64,000 nt of DNA from Yaniella flava (GTDB taxonomy: Bacteria; Actinomycetota; Actinomycetes; Actinomycetales; Micrococcaceae): the NCBI RefSeq assembly GCF_039529295.1, contig NZ_BAAAMN010000017.1, positions 28,428 through 92,427 on the forward strand, given 5' to 3'. The position numbers were made by a program, and so were the translations under genes. A model generated the notes under the pieces. That model did no database searches, had not been told where the DNA came from, and worked only from the letters and a program-made list of their open reading frames with translations. This document shows, one piece after another, positions 24,961 through 33,442 of the stretch (position 1 is the first letter of the stretch; every line of letters starts with the position of its first letter).

Positions 24961-25033
24961 AGGGCAGTGGCGCAATTGGTAGCGCAACGGTCTCCAAAAC
25001 CGTAGGTTGCAGGTTCAAGTCCTGTCTGCCCTG
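24961..25033 (+). tRNA. trnW: tRNA-Trp (anticodon CCA)
   Basis: 73 nt cloverleaf. Acceptor arms AGGGCAG and CTGCCCT, anticodon stem ACGGT/ACCGT with loop CTCCAAA (CCA at 24994-24996), T-arm GGTTCAAGTCC region, discriminator G, no encoded CCA. The position just before secE is the conserved actinobacterial location of tRNA-Trp. Confidence 0.98.
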
Positions 25034-25092
25034 CGCATGAGGTTCGGAAGAATCGAAGAACCTATCAGCAAAATCGTAATGAGCGAGGATCA

Positions 25093-25335
25093 GTGAGCGA
25101 AACAACACCATCCCAAAACGCTGAAAAGCGTGGGTTTTTTGCTCGCATCATGATGTTCTTGCGCCAAGTCATCGACGAGATGCGCAAGGTCGTCACACCG
25201 ACCCGTCAAGAACTCATCAAAATGACCGGCGTGGTACTGGTCTTCGTTGTCATCGTGATTGGGCTGGTAAGCCTGCTCGACTGGCTGTTCGGCATGGGTG
25301 CATCCTGGGTATTCGGTAGTTCTGACGGCCTCTAG
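25093..25335 (+). CDS. secE: Preprotein translocase subunit SecE
   Basis: 80 residues, single-helix actinobacterial SecE. The amphipathic segment FLRQVIDEMRKVVTPTRQEL precedes the hydrophobic helix (about residues 44-66). Forms the SecYEG channel with SecY and SecG. GTG start. It follows tRNA-Trp by 59 nt and precedes nusG by 85 nt. Confidence 0.95.
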   Translation: MSETTPSQNAEKRGFFARIMMFLRQVIDEMRKVVTPTRQELIKMTGVVLVFVVIVIGLVSLLDWLFGMGASWVFGSSDGL

Positions 25336-25420
25336 AACTTCACATGTATCGCGGGGAGCTTCCCGTAGTGAAGATGCCAGTAAATACCCGTGATTGACCG
25401 TTGAGAAAGCAGGATACCTA

Positions 25421-26341
25421 GTGTCGGAGAACGAACTCGATCCAAACATCGAAACCGAGGCGAATGACGCATCCGCCTCGGTTCATGATGCCAACGACGA
25501 TGCCGCACAGGAAAAACAGGAACCAGCCGAAGCAGCTGCGGATGTCGAAAATAGCGACGAGGTACCAGCCGTTGATGAAGATGGCGCGACCGACGAGGTA
25601 GCCGTTCAAGCTCCTGCCGAAGTTGCTGAAGACGTCGCCGTTGAGGAAAACCTCGAGGAACCATCGGCAACCGCTCCTGAACCTACACCCGGACCCGTCG
25701 CCAAAGATCCTGAAGAAGTCGCTGAAGAGCTTCGGACTCGCCTGCGTCGTGCACTTGGCGAATGGTACGTCGTCCACACCTACTCCGGTTATGAGCGTCG
25801 CGTAAAAGCCAACCTGGAAACTCGAATCCAAACACTAGAAGTCGAAGACGACATCTACGAAATCGAAGTTCCCATGGAAGAAGTCGTCGAAATCAAAAAC
25901 ACTGTGCGCAAGGTCATCAACCGCGTACGTGTGCCCGGCTACGTTTTGGTTCGGATGGAACTGACCGAAGACGCCTGGGCTGCTGTTCGTCACACCCCTG
26001 GTGTGACAGGCTTCGTTGGTAATGCGCATGATCCAACGCCACTGACGCAACAAGAAATCTTCGACATGCTGGCCCCGTCGCTGATGCAAGAAGCCGCGAA
26101 GGAAGCCGAAAAGGCTGGCGCTCCGCTCACTGGCGAAGCAGCCCAAGAAACGGCACCACCGGTATCGGTGGACTACGAAGTCGGCGAATCTGTCACGGTC
26201 AAGGAAGGTCCATTCGAATCCTTGCCAGCGACCATTTCCGAGGTCAAGGTCGAATCGCGTCAGCTCGTGGTACTCGTGACGATCTTCGAACGCGAAACCC
26301 CAGTGACCCTTGGCTTCAACGAAGTAACCAAGGTTGAATAA
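25421..26341 (+). CDS. nusG: Transcription elongation/antitermination factor NusG with acidic N-terminal extension
   Basis: 306 residues. The NGN domain starts near residue 109 (WYVVHTYSGYERRVKANLE) and the KOW domain ends the protein (VGESVTVKEGPFESLPATIS). Residues 1-105 form a low-complexity extension rich in Glu, Asp, Ala and Pro, longer than the 180-residue minimal NusG. GTG at 25421 has AGGA 6 nt upstream. Couples RNA polymerase to Rho, and to ribosomes through S10. Confidence 0.96.
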   Translation: MSENELDPNIETEANDASASVHDANDDAAQEKQEPAEAAADVENSDEVPAVDEDGATDEVAVQAPAEVAEDVAVEENLEEPSATAPEPTPGPVAKDPEEVAEELRTRLRRALGEWYVVHTYSGYERRVKANLETRIQTLEVEDDIYEIEVPMEEVVEIKNTVRKVINRVRVPGYVLVRMELTEDAWAAVRHTPGVTGFVGNAHDPTPLTQQEIFDMLAPSLMQEAAKEAEKAGAPLTGEAAQETAPPVSVDYEVGESVTVKEGPFESLPATISEVKVESRQLVVLVTIFERETPVTLGFNEVTKVE

Positions 26342-26361
26342 CCTCATATGAGACTTCACTC

Positions 26362-26416
26362 CAGGCCCGAAAGCTTTGTTCGGGCCTGTGGTGTTCAGGT
26401 CACCGCGCCACGGTGA
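26362..26416 (+). promoter_or_regulatory. Two tandem hairpins in the rplKA leader
   Basis: CAGGCCCGAA (26362-26371) pairs with TTCGGGCCTG (26379-26388); TCACCG (26400-26405) pairs with CGGTGA (26411-26416). Neither has a T-run. Located 60-115 nt upstream of rplK; possibly an L1-binding autoregulatory leader or a partial transcription block after nusG. Confidence 0.5.
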
Positions 26417-26475
26417 TCGCACCGTCACCCACGCTCCTGTGGTTGGCGTTATCCGAACAAGAAAAGGACCCCAAA

Positions 26476-26907
26476 ATGGCCCCAAAGAAAAAGGTCTCCG
26501 GTCTGATTAAACTCCAGATCGAAGCGGGTGCAGCATCACCTGCTCCACCAGTTGGCCCAGCACTTGGTCAGCACGGTGTCAACATGATGGAGTTCGTCAA
26601 GGCCTACAACGCCGAAACCGAATCCATGCGCGGCAACATTATCCCGGTAGAAATTACCGTCTATGAAGACCGCTCATTTACCTTCATCACCAAAACCCCA
26701 CCTGCCTCACAGCTCATTAAAAAAGCTGCCGGCATTGCAAAGGGTTCTGGAACCCCGCACACCGTCAAAGTTGGCAAAATCACCATGGACCAAGCGAAAG
26801 AAATCGCTGAAACCAAAATGCGTGATCTCAACGCCAACGACCTCGACTCCGCAGCGAAAATCGTTGCCGGAACTGCCCGCTCCATGGGCATCACCGTCGA
26901 AGGTTAA
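26476..26907 (+). CDS. rplK: 50S ribosomal protein L11
   Basis: 143 residues. The N-terminal KLQIEAGAASPAPPVGPALG is the thiostrepton-binding face; the C-terminal domain binds 23S rRNA in the GTPase centre. ATG at 26476 with AAGGA 7 nt upstream. Two-gene operon with rplA. Confidence 0.98.
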   Translation: MAPKKKVSGLIKLQIEAGAASPAPPVGPALGQHGVNMMEFVKAYNAETESMRGNIIPVEITVYEDRSFTFITKTPPASQLIKKAAGIAKGSGTPHTVKVGKITMDQAKEIAETKMRDLNANDLDSAAKIVAGTARSMGITVEG

Positions 26908-26984
26908 CTCAACACTTCTCAAAACCCCGTGGTAGGGCCGAGCGCGGCCCGACGACACCACAACTGCATAAGGAGAAAACGCAG

Positions 26985-27695
26985 ATGGCAAAGCGCAGCA
27001 AAGCATATAAGGCAGCCGCAGCAAAGGTCGCAGACCGCCAGTACGCACCAGCCGAAGCAATTGCTTTGGCCAAAGACGTCAACCCGTCTTCGAAAGACAC
27101 CACTGTAGAAATCGCATTGCGTCTCTCAGTGGATCCACGAAAAGCAGACCAGATGGTCCGCGGCACCGCCAACCTGCCACACGGTACCGGTAAAACCGCC
27201 CGCGTGGTTGTTTTCGCAACCGGTGACAACGCCGCCGCAGCTGAAGAAGCCGGCGCAGACTACGTCGGTTCCGACGACCTGGTGGAACGCATCCAGGGTG
27301 GCTGGACCGATTTCGACGCCGCCGTTGCATCACCAGACATGATGGGCCAAGTTGGACGCCTCGGTAAAATTCTGGGTCCACGTAACCTCATGCCGAACCC
27401 ACGTACCGGCACCGTTACCCCAAACGTTGCACAGGCAGTCAAAGAGATCAAGGGCGGCAAAATCGACTTCCGCGTCGACCGTCACTCAAACCTGCACTTC
27501 ATTATCGGCAACACCAGCTTCAGCGCTGAACAGCTCACCGAAAACTACGCGACGGCACTCGATGAAGTCATTCGTCTGAAACCATCCGCATCCAAGGGTC
27601 GTTACATCACGAAAGCAACCGTCACGACCACCTTCGGTCCGGGCGTTCAGATCGATCCAAACGTCACTCGCATTCTTCCAGAAGACGACGAGTAA
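26985..27695 (+). CDS. rplA: 50S ribosomal protein L1
   Basis: 236 residues. KAYKAAAAKVADRQYAPAEA N-terminus and the conserved GRLGKILGPRNLMPNPRTGT loop. Builds the L1 stalk and in other bacteria represses its own operon. GGAG upstream of the ATG. Followed by a terminator. Confidence 0.98.
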   Translation: MAKRSKAYKAAAAKVADRQYAPAEAIALAKDVNPSSKDTTVEIALRLSVDPRKADQMVRGTANLPHGTGKTARVVVFATGDNAAAAEEAGADYVGSDDLVERIQGGWTDFDAAVASPDMMGQVGRLGKILGPRNLMPNPRTGTVTPNVAQAVKEIKGGKIDFRVDRHSNLHFIIGNTSFSAEQLTENYATALDEVIRLKPSASKGRYITKATVTTTFGPGVQIDPNVTRILPEDDE

Positions 27696-27729
27696 AAATT
27701 ACCCACGCAAACGTGGGTAGCTATCAAAG

Positions 27730-27765
27730 AGCGGATCAGGAATAATGTTCTTGATCCGCTTTTTG
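27730..27765 (+). terminator. Intrinsic terminator after rplA
   Basis: AGCGGATCA (27730-27738) with TGATCCGCT (27752-27760), then T-run. A second small stem ACCCAC/GTGGGT lies just before it (27701-27718). Confidence 0.85.
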
Positions 27766-27784
27766 CATGCCAGAAAACAGGGAG

Positions 27785-28177
27785 CTAACCTCCCGGGGGA
27801 GTCAACACCTTCAGCTGGAACTCCCCGGTATCCGGATCAAACTCTGGCATGTCAACGTCGGGCAGAGAATCCTGCATAGCTGCCACCGCGACGAATAAGC
27901 CAACCACGAGGCCGAGGATCATGCCGACAACAGAGATGATCAATGCAGCGATACCGTGCCCCCGTTTGCGGTTCCTCAGACAGATCGCGACGATGGACAG
28001 GACGAAGGCAATGCCCACCAAGGCCCAACCTATGAGCATCACCGGTGGAATAATGATGCACACCGCACCGGCAATTGAGACTATGAGCGCGATGACTCCA
28101 ACGGTGTTCCGGGACTTATACGATTGCGCAGGGAAATACACGTCTGGTTGAGCATAACGTCTGTCTGGGCCGGACAC
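27785..28177 (-). CDS. DUF4190-like small membrane protein
   Basis: 130 residues with three hydrophobic helices (about 24-47, 48-68 and 76-97) and a short acidic, Pro-rich C-terminus. NTVGVIALIVSIAGAV and RGHGIAALIISVVG closely repeat in the larger protein at 28453-29292, so the two are paralogues. Function unknown. Confidence 0.7.
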   Translation of the reverse strand: MSGPDRRYAQPDVYFPAQSYKSRNTVGVIALIVSIAGAVCIIIPPVMLIGWALVGIAFVLSIVAICLRNRKRGHGIAALIISVVGMILGLVVGLFVAVAAMQDSLPDVDMPEFDPDTGEFQLKVLTPPGG

Positions 28178-28208
28178 TGTTGCCCCTTACATAACTTGAT
28201 GAGAATGT

Positions 28209-28391
28209 TTGTCACAGGAAGATACGACTCTGTTCCAGTTTGATCAAGACTACTCGGAGCGCGCTGAGCACCAACAGGTAGTTACGCCCGCCCACAGTAT
28301 GCGCATGGATCCACATTTCCGGAACGAAACTCAAGAACAGGCTGCGGGACCCGAAACACTCAGCTTTGCCGAGCACGTCGGTGGGGTATAA
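28209..28391 (+). CDS. Possible 60-residue soluble protein
   Basis: Reads from a TTG at 28209; acidic, Gln/His-rich, no hydrophobic helix and no recognised motif. Divergent from the DUF4190-like gene and followed 9 nt after its stop by a perfect 10-bp hairpin. The ribosome site is poor and no family is recognised; codon choice looks protein-like. Treat as tentative. Confidence 0.35.
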   Translation: MSQEDTTLFQFDQDYSERAEHQQVVTPAHSMRMDPHFRNETQEQAAGPETLSFAEHVGGV

Positions 28392-28399
28392 GCGTAGAT

Positions 28400-28425
28400 G
28401 CCCAGCTCCCACGACGGAGCTGGGC
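28400..28425. terminator. Hairpin between convergent genes
   Basis: GCCCAGCTCC (28400-28409) with GGAGCTGGGC (28416-28425), 6-nt loop, no T-run. Probably limits read-through between the convergent gene at 28453 and the short reading frame at 28209. Confidence 0.5.
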
Positions 28426-28452
28426 GTCTACTGCGGACGGCGTGAATGTTAG

Positions 28453-29292
28453 CTACTGGACTTCATAGAACACACTGTCGCCCAACATGCTCGGTGATAG
28501 CAGAATGTTGCCGCTCTCTACATCCTCCATCGGCACTTCGATACCGAAGTTGCCAGTAGTCGAGGCGCCTTCATAGAGCGTTTCCATCGAGTCGAAGGAT
28601 TCAGGGACAACGATCAAACTTGCGGTGGTATCAAACGAGTTCCCCTGCGAACTGACGTATTCTACGCTTACGCCCATGGGCGTTTCGCCGGACGAATCAT
28701 CTCCGAGATACGTTGCGGTGACGTTCACCGTAATGAAGCCATTGCCCTCGGCTGGCTCTTCGTTGAGCGGGTTTTCCACAAGGACGGCCTCAGTAGCGCT
28801 GAGATCAACACTATTGACCGTCACTTCCCAGTCCGAAGCAGTCACGGCGGTCCCAAGTGCAAGCGGATTATCGCGGGTGCCTTCCTCACCGCCAGCGGCA
28901 TCATCATCTGATCCGTCTTGTGCATTCTCATCGGTGACACTTTCTTCTACATCGCCGCCTTCGGTAGACGCTTCGATTTGAGTATCTTCGTCGAAAGCCT
29001 CGTCGAAGGAAGTCGCAACGACGGTGAAGAACACCATGAAACCGATGATGGTTCCCACAATTGAGATGATGAGGGCAGCTATGCCCTGACCGCGTTTCTG
29101 GTTCTTCAAAAACAACGACACGATTGACAGGATGAATGCGACCGGTAACAAAATCCACCCCAGGATGAGTGCGCCAGGGATCATGGCAAACACGGCACCG
29201 ACGATTGCCGTAATGAGCGCAATGATGCCAACCGTATTTCGTGTCTTAGGCGGTGGAGCTTGGGTGCGAGTTTTAGGATGAGTCGTTGTCAT
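28453..29292 (-). CDS. Membrane-anchored DUF4190/DUF4352 domain protein
   Basis: 279 residues. Residues 1-95 hold three transmembrane helices with NTVGIIALITAIVGAV and RGQGIAALIISIVG, paralogous to the gene at 27785. An acidic linker (about 100-140) leads to an extracellular immunoglobulin-like DUF4352 domain (GTAVTASDWEVTVNSVDL, then FITVNVTATYLG). Divergent from the two-component system at 29461, so a sensing or envelope-stress role is plausible. No enzyme motif. Confidence 0.75.
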   Translation of the reverse strand: MTTTHPKTRTQAPPPKTRNTVGIIALITAIVGAVFAMIPGALILGWILLPVAFILSIVSLFLKNQKRGQGIAALIISIVGTIIGFMVFFTVVATSFDEAFDEDTQIEASTEGGDVEESVTDENAQDGSDDDAAGGEEGTRDNPLALGTAVTASDWEVTVNSVDLSATEAVLVENPLNEEPAEGNGFITVNVTATYLGDDSSGETPMGVSVEYVSSQGNSFDTTASLIVVPESFDSMETLYEGASTTGNFGIEVPMEDVESGNILLSPSMLGDSVFYEVQ

Positions 29293-29460
29293 GGGGGCCT
29301 TTCAAAGGTGGAGTGATATACAACTGAACACTTCTTACGTTATGAATGAAGCAGCTGAGTACACAGCACCTACCGGGTACACCTGCATACCCGATCAGGT
29401 ATGCAGCTCGCACCGAAAGTGTGATCGCAGAACAGCTGCGCCTCGATAGACTCGACTACC

Positions 29461-30693
29461 ATGACGACAACCGCGAGGAAGCACAGGCTCGTCTCTGTGC
29501 TCTTGAACATATTGGCCGTACTGGTGATGATGATTGTCGGTCTTTTCGTCTCGTTGCTGGCAATATTGACTGCACCGGAGAATTTTGATGGCTCGTTCGA
29601 ACTGCTCACAGATCTTGGTGCACTTCGCGTCCTGCTCGCACTGCTGTTGTTATGTCTGCTCCCGTGGTATCGCAAAATCCCTTTGGCACTCATCATGGCC
29701 GGCGGCTTCTACGCAGTGATTGCACAGGGCGACCCCTACGTGCTGGGTGTCGGATTAACGGTGTGGATCGTTCGAGCGCAACACCGCTGGCAATGGACAA
29801 TTGCAGCAGGCGGTCTTGCAGCGATGGTGCTCAACCTGGTCTGGCACATTCTGGCAATACAACGCATGGGCGAGCAGGCTGCGACCGCCGAGGCGATACT
29901 GGCTGTGCTGACACTTGGTTTTGCTGCGATCGGCACGGTCTTGTCGATCTCACTTATCACTCGCCAGCGTCGCAGTATCAACGAGGCCCACGCGGAAGTG
30001 GAAGCAGTCGAACATGATCGCGACGCCATCTCGACCCAAATGACTCGGCAAACAGAACGGGAATATCTGGCGCGGGAAGTCCACGACACTCTGGCGCAGC
30101 GTCTGACTGCGTTGTCCTTGCAAACCGGCCAGATGCAGAAGTCTTTGGACGACACTGATCCCAACGAATTATCCAGCGCGTTAGAAGAAACCAAACACTA
30201 TTCAGACCAGGCACTCCGCGATTTGCGCAGCTTGGTGACATCTCTGCGGGATCAAGGCGAAAAGGAGGCGTCAATCCCATCGGTTGCTCCCGGTGGTTTC
30301 CAGGACCTCAGAGTCCTCTTCGATGATGCCGCCCATCAAGGGCTTAAGATTCAGCCCCAGGTACTTCTGGACAGTTACGATACTGCATCCGACGAAACCC
30401 AACGCGCCGTGTTGCGCATTACTCAAGAAGCACTGACCAACGTAATGCGGTACAGCCCTGACAGGACTGTCCAGCTGCGCGTTGAAGGACAACCCGGCTA
30501 TGACTTACTCCTGGAATTCACGAATCGTCGTGATCCCAGCCGAGACTTCACCGGTGGCAGCGGTACAGGTTTGCTTGGAATCAAAGAACGAGCAGAAATC
30601 ATCGGCGGAACAGCTCAAGAAGAAATCTTAGACGAACATTTCCGCTTGACCGTCACGCTTCCGTGGCCCACCGACGAACGAACGCAACCTTAA
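29461..30693 (+). CDS. Two-component sensor histidine kinase (NarL-type, HisKA_3)
   Basis: 410 residues. About five to six N-terminal transmembrane helices (residues 10-165), a coiled-coil stretch, the HisKA_3 dimerisation helix with phospho-acceptor His208 in REVHDTLAQRLTALSL, then HATPase with N-box ITQEALTNVMRYS and G-box GGSGTGLLGIKERAEIIGG. It should phosphorylate the response regulator 32 nt downstream. The signal may be an envelope condition, given the divergent DUF4352 membrane protein. Confidence 0.92.
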   Translation: MTTTARKHRLVSVLLNILAVLVMMIVGLFVSLLAILTAPENFDGSFELLTDLGALRVLLALLLLCLLPWYRKIPLALIMAGGFYAVIAQGDPYVLGVGLTVWIVRAQHRWQWTIAAGGLAAMVLNLVWHILAIQRMGEQAATAEAILAVLTLGFAAIGTVLSISLITRQRRSINEAHAEVEAVEHDRDAISTQMTRQTEREYLAREVHDTLAQRLTALSLQTGQMQKSLDDTDPNELSSALEETKHYSDQALRDLRSLVTSLRDQGEKEASIPSVAPGGFQDLRVLFDDAAHQGLKIQPQVLLDSYDTASDETQRAVLRITQEALTNVMRYSPDRTVQLRVEGQPGYDLLLEFTNRRDPSRDFTGGSGTGLLGIKERAEIIGGTAQEEILDEHFRLTVTLPWPTDERTQP

Positions 30694-30725
30694 ACGGGAC
30701 CTAGCTGTAGTGCTAAACTTTCCTT

Positions 30726-31397
30726 GTGGCAACGAGGGTATTGATAGTCGACGACGAGACGATGACGCTGAAGAATCTCGTAGCGATCGTTGAAGCCGAC
30801 CCGGAGCTAGAAGTCGTTGGCACAGCGGACAATGGAGTCGATGCCCTCCCACACATCCGAGATTCCCGCCCGAATGTCGTGGTCATGGACTTATATTTAC
30901 CCGGTGAATTCGACGGTGTTGAAACCATCCGGCGCGTACAGAATCTCCTGAACCCGCCGACGATGATCGCAGCCACCAGTTTCGATTTGGAGTCCTACAC
31001 TCGGGGCGCATTGGAAGCCGGTGCGGTGGGATTTATTTTGAAGAATGACGCGGAATCCCTCTTGAATCCCGCTATCCATGCGGCTGCGAACGGCGACCCG
31101 ATAGTGTCACCCCAGACCACGAGCCGGCTCATCAAGAATTTTTTGAAACCAAGTACTGCGCCAGAAATTGCCCAAGCCAGACAGCGTATATCCGCACTGT
31201 CACAGCGGGAATTGCAGGTTGCCAACCTCATTGGCAACGGTAAGGCATATAAACATATCGCAGCAGACCTGAACATCGCACCCGATACGGTCAAGTCAAC
31301 CGTCACCCGAGCGATGCAAAAAACAGGTGCCGACAATGGCGCTCAGCTAGCTTTTCTGATCGGCCGAGCACAGGTAGACATCCCCGATTCGAACTGA
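30726..31397 (+). CDS. LuxR/NarL-family response regulator
   Basis: 223 residues. Receiver domain with acidic pair in VLIVDDE and phospho-acceptor Asp55 (VVVMDLYLPGEFDG), LKND with the conserved Lys, then a C-terminal LuxR helix-turn-helix (LSQRELQVANLIGNGKAYKH... and IAPDTVKSTVTRAM). GTG start. Partner of the kinase immediately upstream; the divergent DUF4352 gene is the obvious candidate target. Confidence 0.93.
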   Translation: MATRVLIVDDETMTLKNLVAIVEADPELEVVGTADNGVDALPHIRDSRPNVVVMDLYLPGEFDGVETIRRVQNLLNPPTMIAATSFDLESYTRGALEAGAVGFILKNDAESLLNPAIHAAANGDPIVSPQTTSRLIKNFLKPSTAPEIAQARQRISALSQRELQVANLIGNGKAYKHIAADLNIAPDTVKSTVTRAMQKTGADNGAQLAFLIGRAQVDIPDSN

Positions 31398-31489
31398 CAA
31401 GCCAAAGGTCGCTCGCCGTGCGACCTCTCATCGCTCAATTTGCAAACACCGGGCGGACCTAGGTATGCTTGAGCTTACCGAAGACCGCC

Positions 31490-31675
31490 GGTCGTATTTA
31501 CCTGTGCTAAATAGGTAAGACTATAAAGGCTCATGACATGAGCGGCCCGCGCAGGTGATACATGAAGGCATAGACTTACTGCGTCTGAAGCAGTTTTAGA
31601 TTCTTTGCGCCCTGTGCACCTGCACGGGGCGTTTTTGTGTTTGAGCGCCGGCATATCCACTAAGGAAGGAGTGCC
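31490..31675 (+). ncRNA. L10 leader (rplJL autoregulatory leader) with intrinsic terminator
   Basis: The region before rplJ contains several stems: GCTCAT/ATGAGC around 31528-31543, CTGC/GCAG followed by TTTT around 31579-31596, and a strong terminator CGCCCTGTGCA (31608-31618) with TGCACGGGGCG (31621-31631) plus TTTTT. L10 with L7/L12 binds such leaders in bacteria to repress its operon; the terminator implies control at transcription. Exact RNA start not determined. Confidence 0.7.
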
Positions 31676-32197
31676 ATGGCGAATGCTGAAAAAACTGCAG
31701 CCGTGGATGAGCTGACGGAATTATTCCGCAACTCTTCTGCAGCAGTTATCACTGAATACCGTGGTCTCACCGTAGAAGAGATCACGACCTTGCGTCGCTC
31801 TTTGGGTGAGAACGCCACCTACGCCGTGGCGAAGAACACGCTGACTGCTATTGCGGCAGAGAAGGCTGGCATCACTGCCCTCGAAGGCAAACTGACCGGA
31901 CCTACCGCAATCGCCTTCGTCTCCGGTGAAACCGTTGACGTTGCCAAGACTGTGCGTGATTTCGCCAAGGCTCACGACAAACTGGTCATCAAGGGCGGCT
32001 ACATGGATGGCGAGGCACTTGATGAAGCAGATGTCCGCCAGTTAGCAGATCTCGAATCTCGCGAGGTTCTGTTGTCCATGATGGCTGGTGCAATGAAAGG
32101 CTCCCTGTCCAAGGCAGCCGCTACATTCCAGGCACCAATCGAGAAGGCTGTTCGCCTCGCAGAAGCGTTGCGCGAAAAGCAAGATCAAGCTGCCTAA
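31676..32197 (+). CDS. rplJ: 50S ribosomal protein L10
   Basis: 173 residues. ELFRNSSAAVITEYRGLTVEEI and AVAKNTLTAIAAEKAG are the rRNA-binding half; the C-terminal helix (EKAVRLAEALREKQ) carries the L7/L12 dimers. RBS GGAAGGAG at 31663 region. First gene of the rplJL operon. Confidence 0.98.
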   Translation: MANAEKTAAVDELTELFRNSSAAVITEYRGLTVEEITTLRRSLGENATYAVAKNTLTAIAAEKAGITALEGKLTGPTAIAFVSGETVDVAKTVRDFAKAHDKLVIKGGYMDGEALDEADVRQLADLESREVLLSMMAGAMKGSLSKAAATFQAPIEKAVRLAEALREKQDQAA

Positions 32198-32260
32198 CGA
32201 CTGGCACCTTGTGTGCCGCTAACCCAAATACAAGACTTTTATCGCAAAGGAGCCACTACC

Positions 32261-32650
32261 ATGGCAAAAATGTCCACCGAAGAACTCTTGGATCAGTTCA
32301 AAGAGCTATCCCTGCTAGAACTCTCCGAATTCATCAAGGCCTTTGAAGAAGAATTCGACGTAACCGCTGCTGCTCCAGTTGCTGTCGCTGCTGGCGCACC
32401 AGCCGGCGGTGGCGACGAAGGCGACGCTGCTGAAGAGCAGACCGAATTCGACGTCGTCCTCGAATCCGCTGGCGATGCCAAGATCGGTGTCATCAAGGAA
32501 GTACGCGCTCTGACCTCCCTGGGTCTGAAAGACGCAAAAGACCTCGTTGACGCTGCTCCGAAGGAAGTTCTCGAAGGCGTTGACAAGGCTGCCGCAGACG
32601 CTGCCAAAGAAGCTCTGGAAGGCGCAGGCGCTACCGTAACCGTGAAGTAG
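32261..32650 (+). CDS. rplL: 50S ribosomal protein L7/L12
   Basis: 129 residues. N-terminal dimer helix (STEELLDQFKELSLLELSEF), Ala/Gly hinge (about residues 45-58), C-terminal factor-binding domain ending GAGATVTVK. ATG at 32261 with AAGGAG 8 nt upstream. Recruits EF-Tu and EF-G to the ribosome. Confidence 0.98.
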   Translation: MAKMSTEELLDQFKELSLLELSEFIKAFEEEFDVTAAAPVAVAAGAPAGGGDEGDAAEEQTEFDVVLESAGDAKIGVIKEVRALTSLGLKDAKDLVDAAPKEVLEGVDKAAADAAKEALEGAGATVTVK

Positions 32651-32694
32651 TTTTCCGGCCCTTACGGTCAGCATCAGCTCTGATCGAATTTCAA

Positions 32695-32735
32695 CCTCGT
32701 CCCCGCTGCATAATGTAGCGGGGACGAGGTTTTTC
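32695..32735 (+). terminator. Strong intrinsic terminator after rplL
   Basis: CCTCGTCCCCGCT (32695-32707) with AGCGGGGACGAGG (32717-32729) followed by TTTTT. It separates rplJL from the accessory block, so rpoB needs its own promoter 11.5 kb further on. Confidence 0.93.
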
Positions 32736-32911
32736 TCATTCCTCATACTTGCTCGACCCAGCACATTCCTCCGCCCGTAAGGCGCGATATGTGTCGCCGT
32801 TACCTATTAGTTGCCGATTATTCACCAGATAGATGTCAGCAACTTCAGTGCGGGTAACATCAGCCGCGTACAAACGGTAGATTCCAACAAACTTCTAGGC
32901 GAGGAATGGTT

Positions 32912-33439
32912 ATGAAATGTGCCTTCGTCCGTCACGGACGCACCGAGTGGAACAAGAAACGACTCCTGCAGGGGCGTACAGATAACCCGCTCAGTGCCGA
33001 AGGCTACTTTGAAGCCACCAAAGCAGCGCAAAGTCTGCAACGCATAGGCCATTGGCACGCCGTATATTCCTCCCCGCTGATGCGTTCGGTACAAACCGCC
33101 CAACGGATCGCCGAGATCCTGGCAATCGCGAGGGTGCACAAACAAGCCGATCTCGTTGAACGAGATTTCGGACCCGCCGAAGGCATTCACCTTGGTGACT
33201 TCGACGATGAAACACGCAACGAGTTGATCTGTGCCGTTGAGACCGACCAAGAAGTGCAAGACCGTGCGCTCCACGCATTCCGCTATATCGCCGAACGTCA
33301 CCGTGGCAAAAACGTAATCCTCGTTGGTCATGGTGCGCTGTTTCGGCTGGGCCTCTCGGCAGCTCTCGGCTACGATCACCCGCCGATTTTCAACGGTGAC
33401 ATCTGTGAATTTCCATCAGAGATGTTTCAGAATATTTAG
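32912..33439 (+). CDS. Histidine phosphatase (phosphoglycerate mutase-like)
   Basis: 175 residues. Catalytic RHG in FVRHGRTEWNKKRLLQGRTD, second His in LVGHGALFRLGL, and the SSPLMRSVQTAQRIAE segment, so it should be active, unlike the domain at 2459-3475. GAGG 7 nt before the ATG at 32912. It precedes an RpiR regulator by 3 nt and is the first of four genes of phosphate chemistry. Substrate not predictable. Confidence 0.9.
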   Translation: MKCAFVRHGRTEWNKKRLLQGRTDNPLSAEGYFEATKAAQSLQRIGHWHAVYSSPLMRSVQTAQRIAEILAIARVHKQADLVERDFGPAEGIHLGDFDDETRNELICAVETDQEVQDRALHAFRYIAERHRGKNVILVGHGALFRLGLSAALGYDHPPIFNGDICEFPSEMFQNI

Positions 33440-33442
33440 CCG

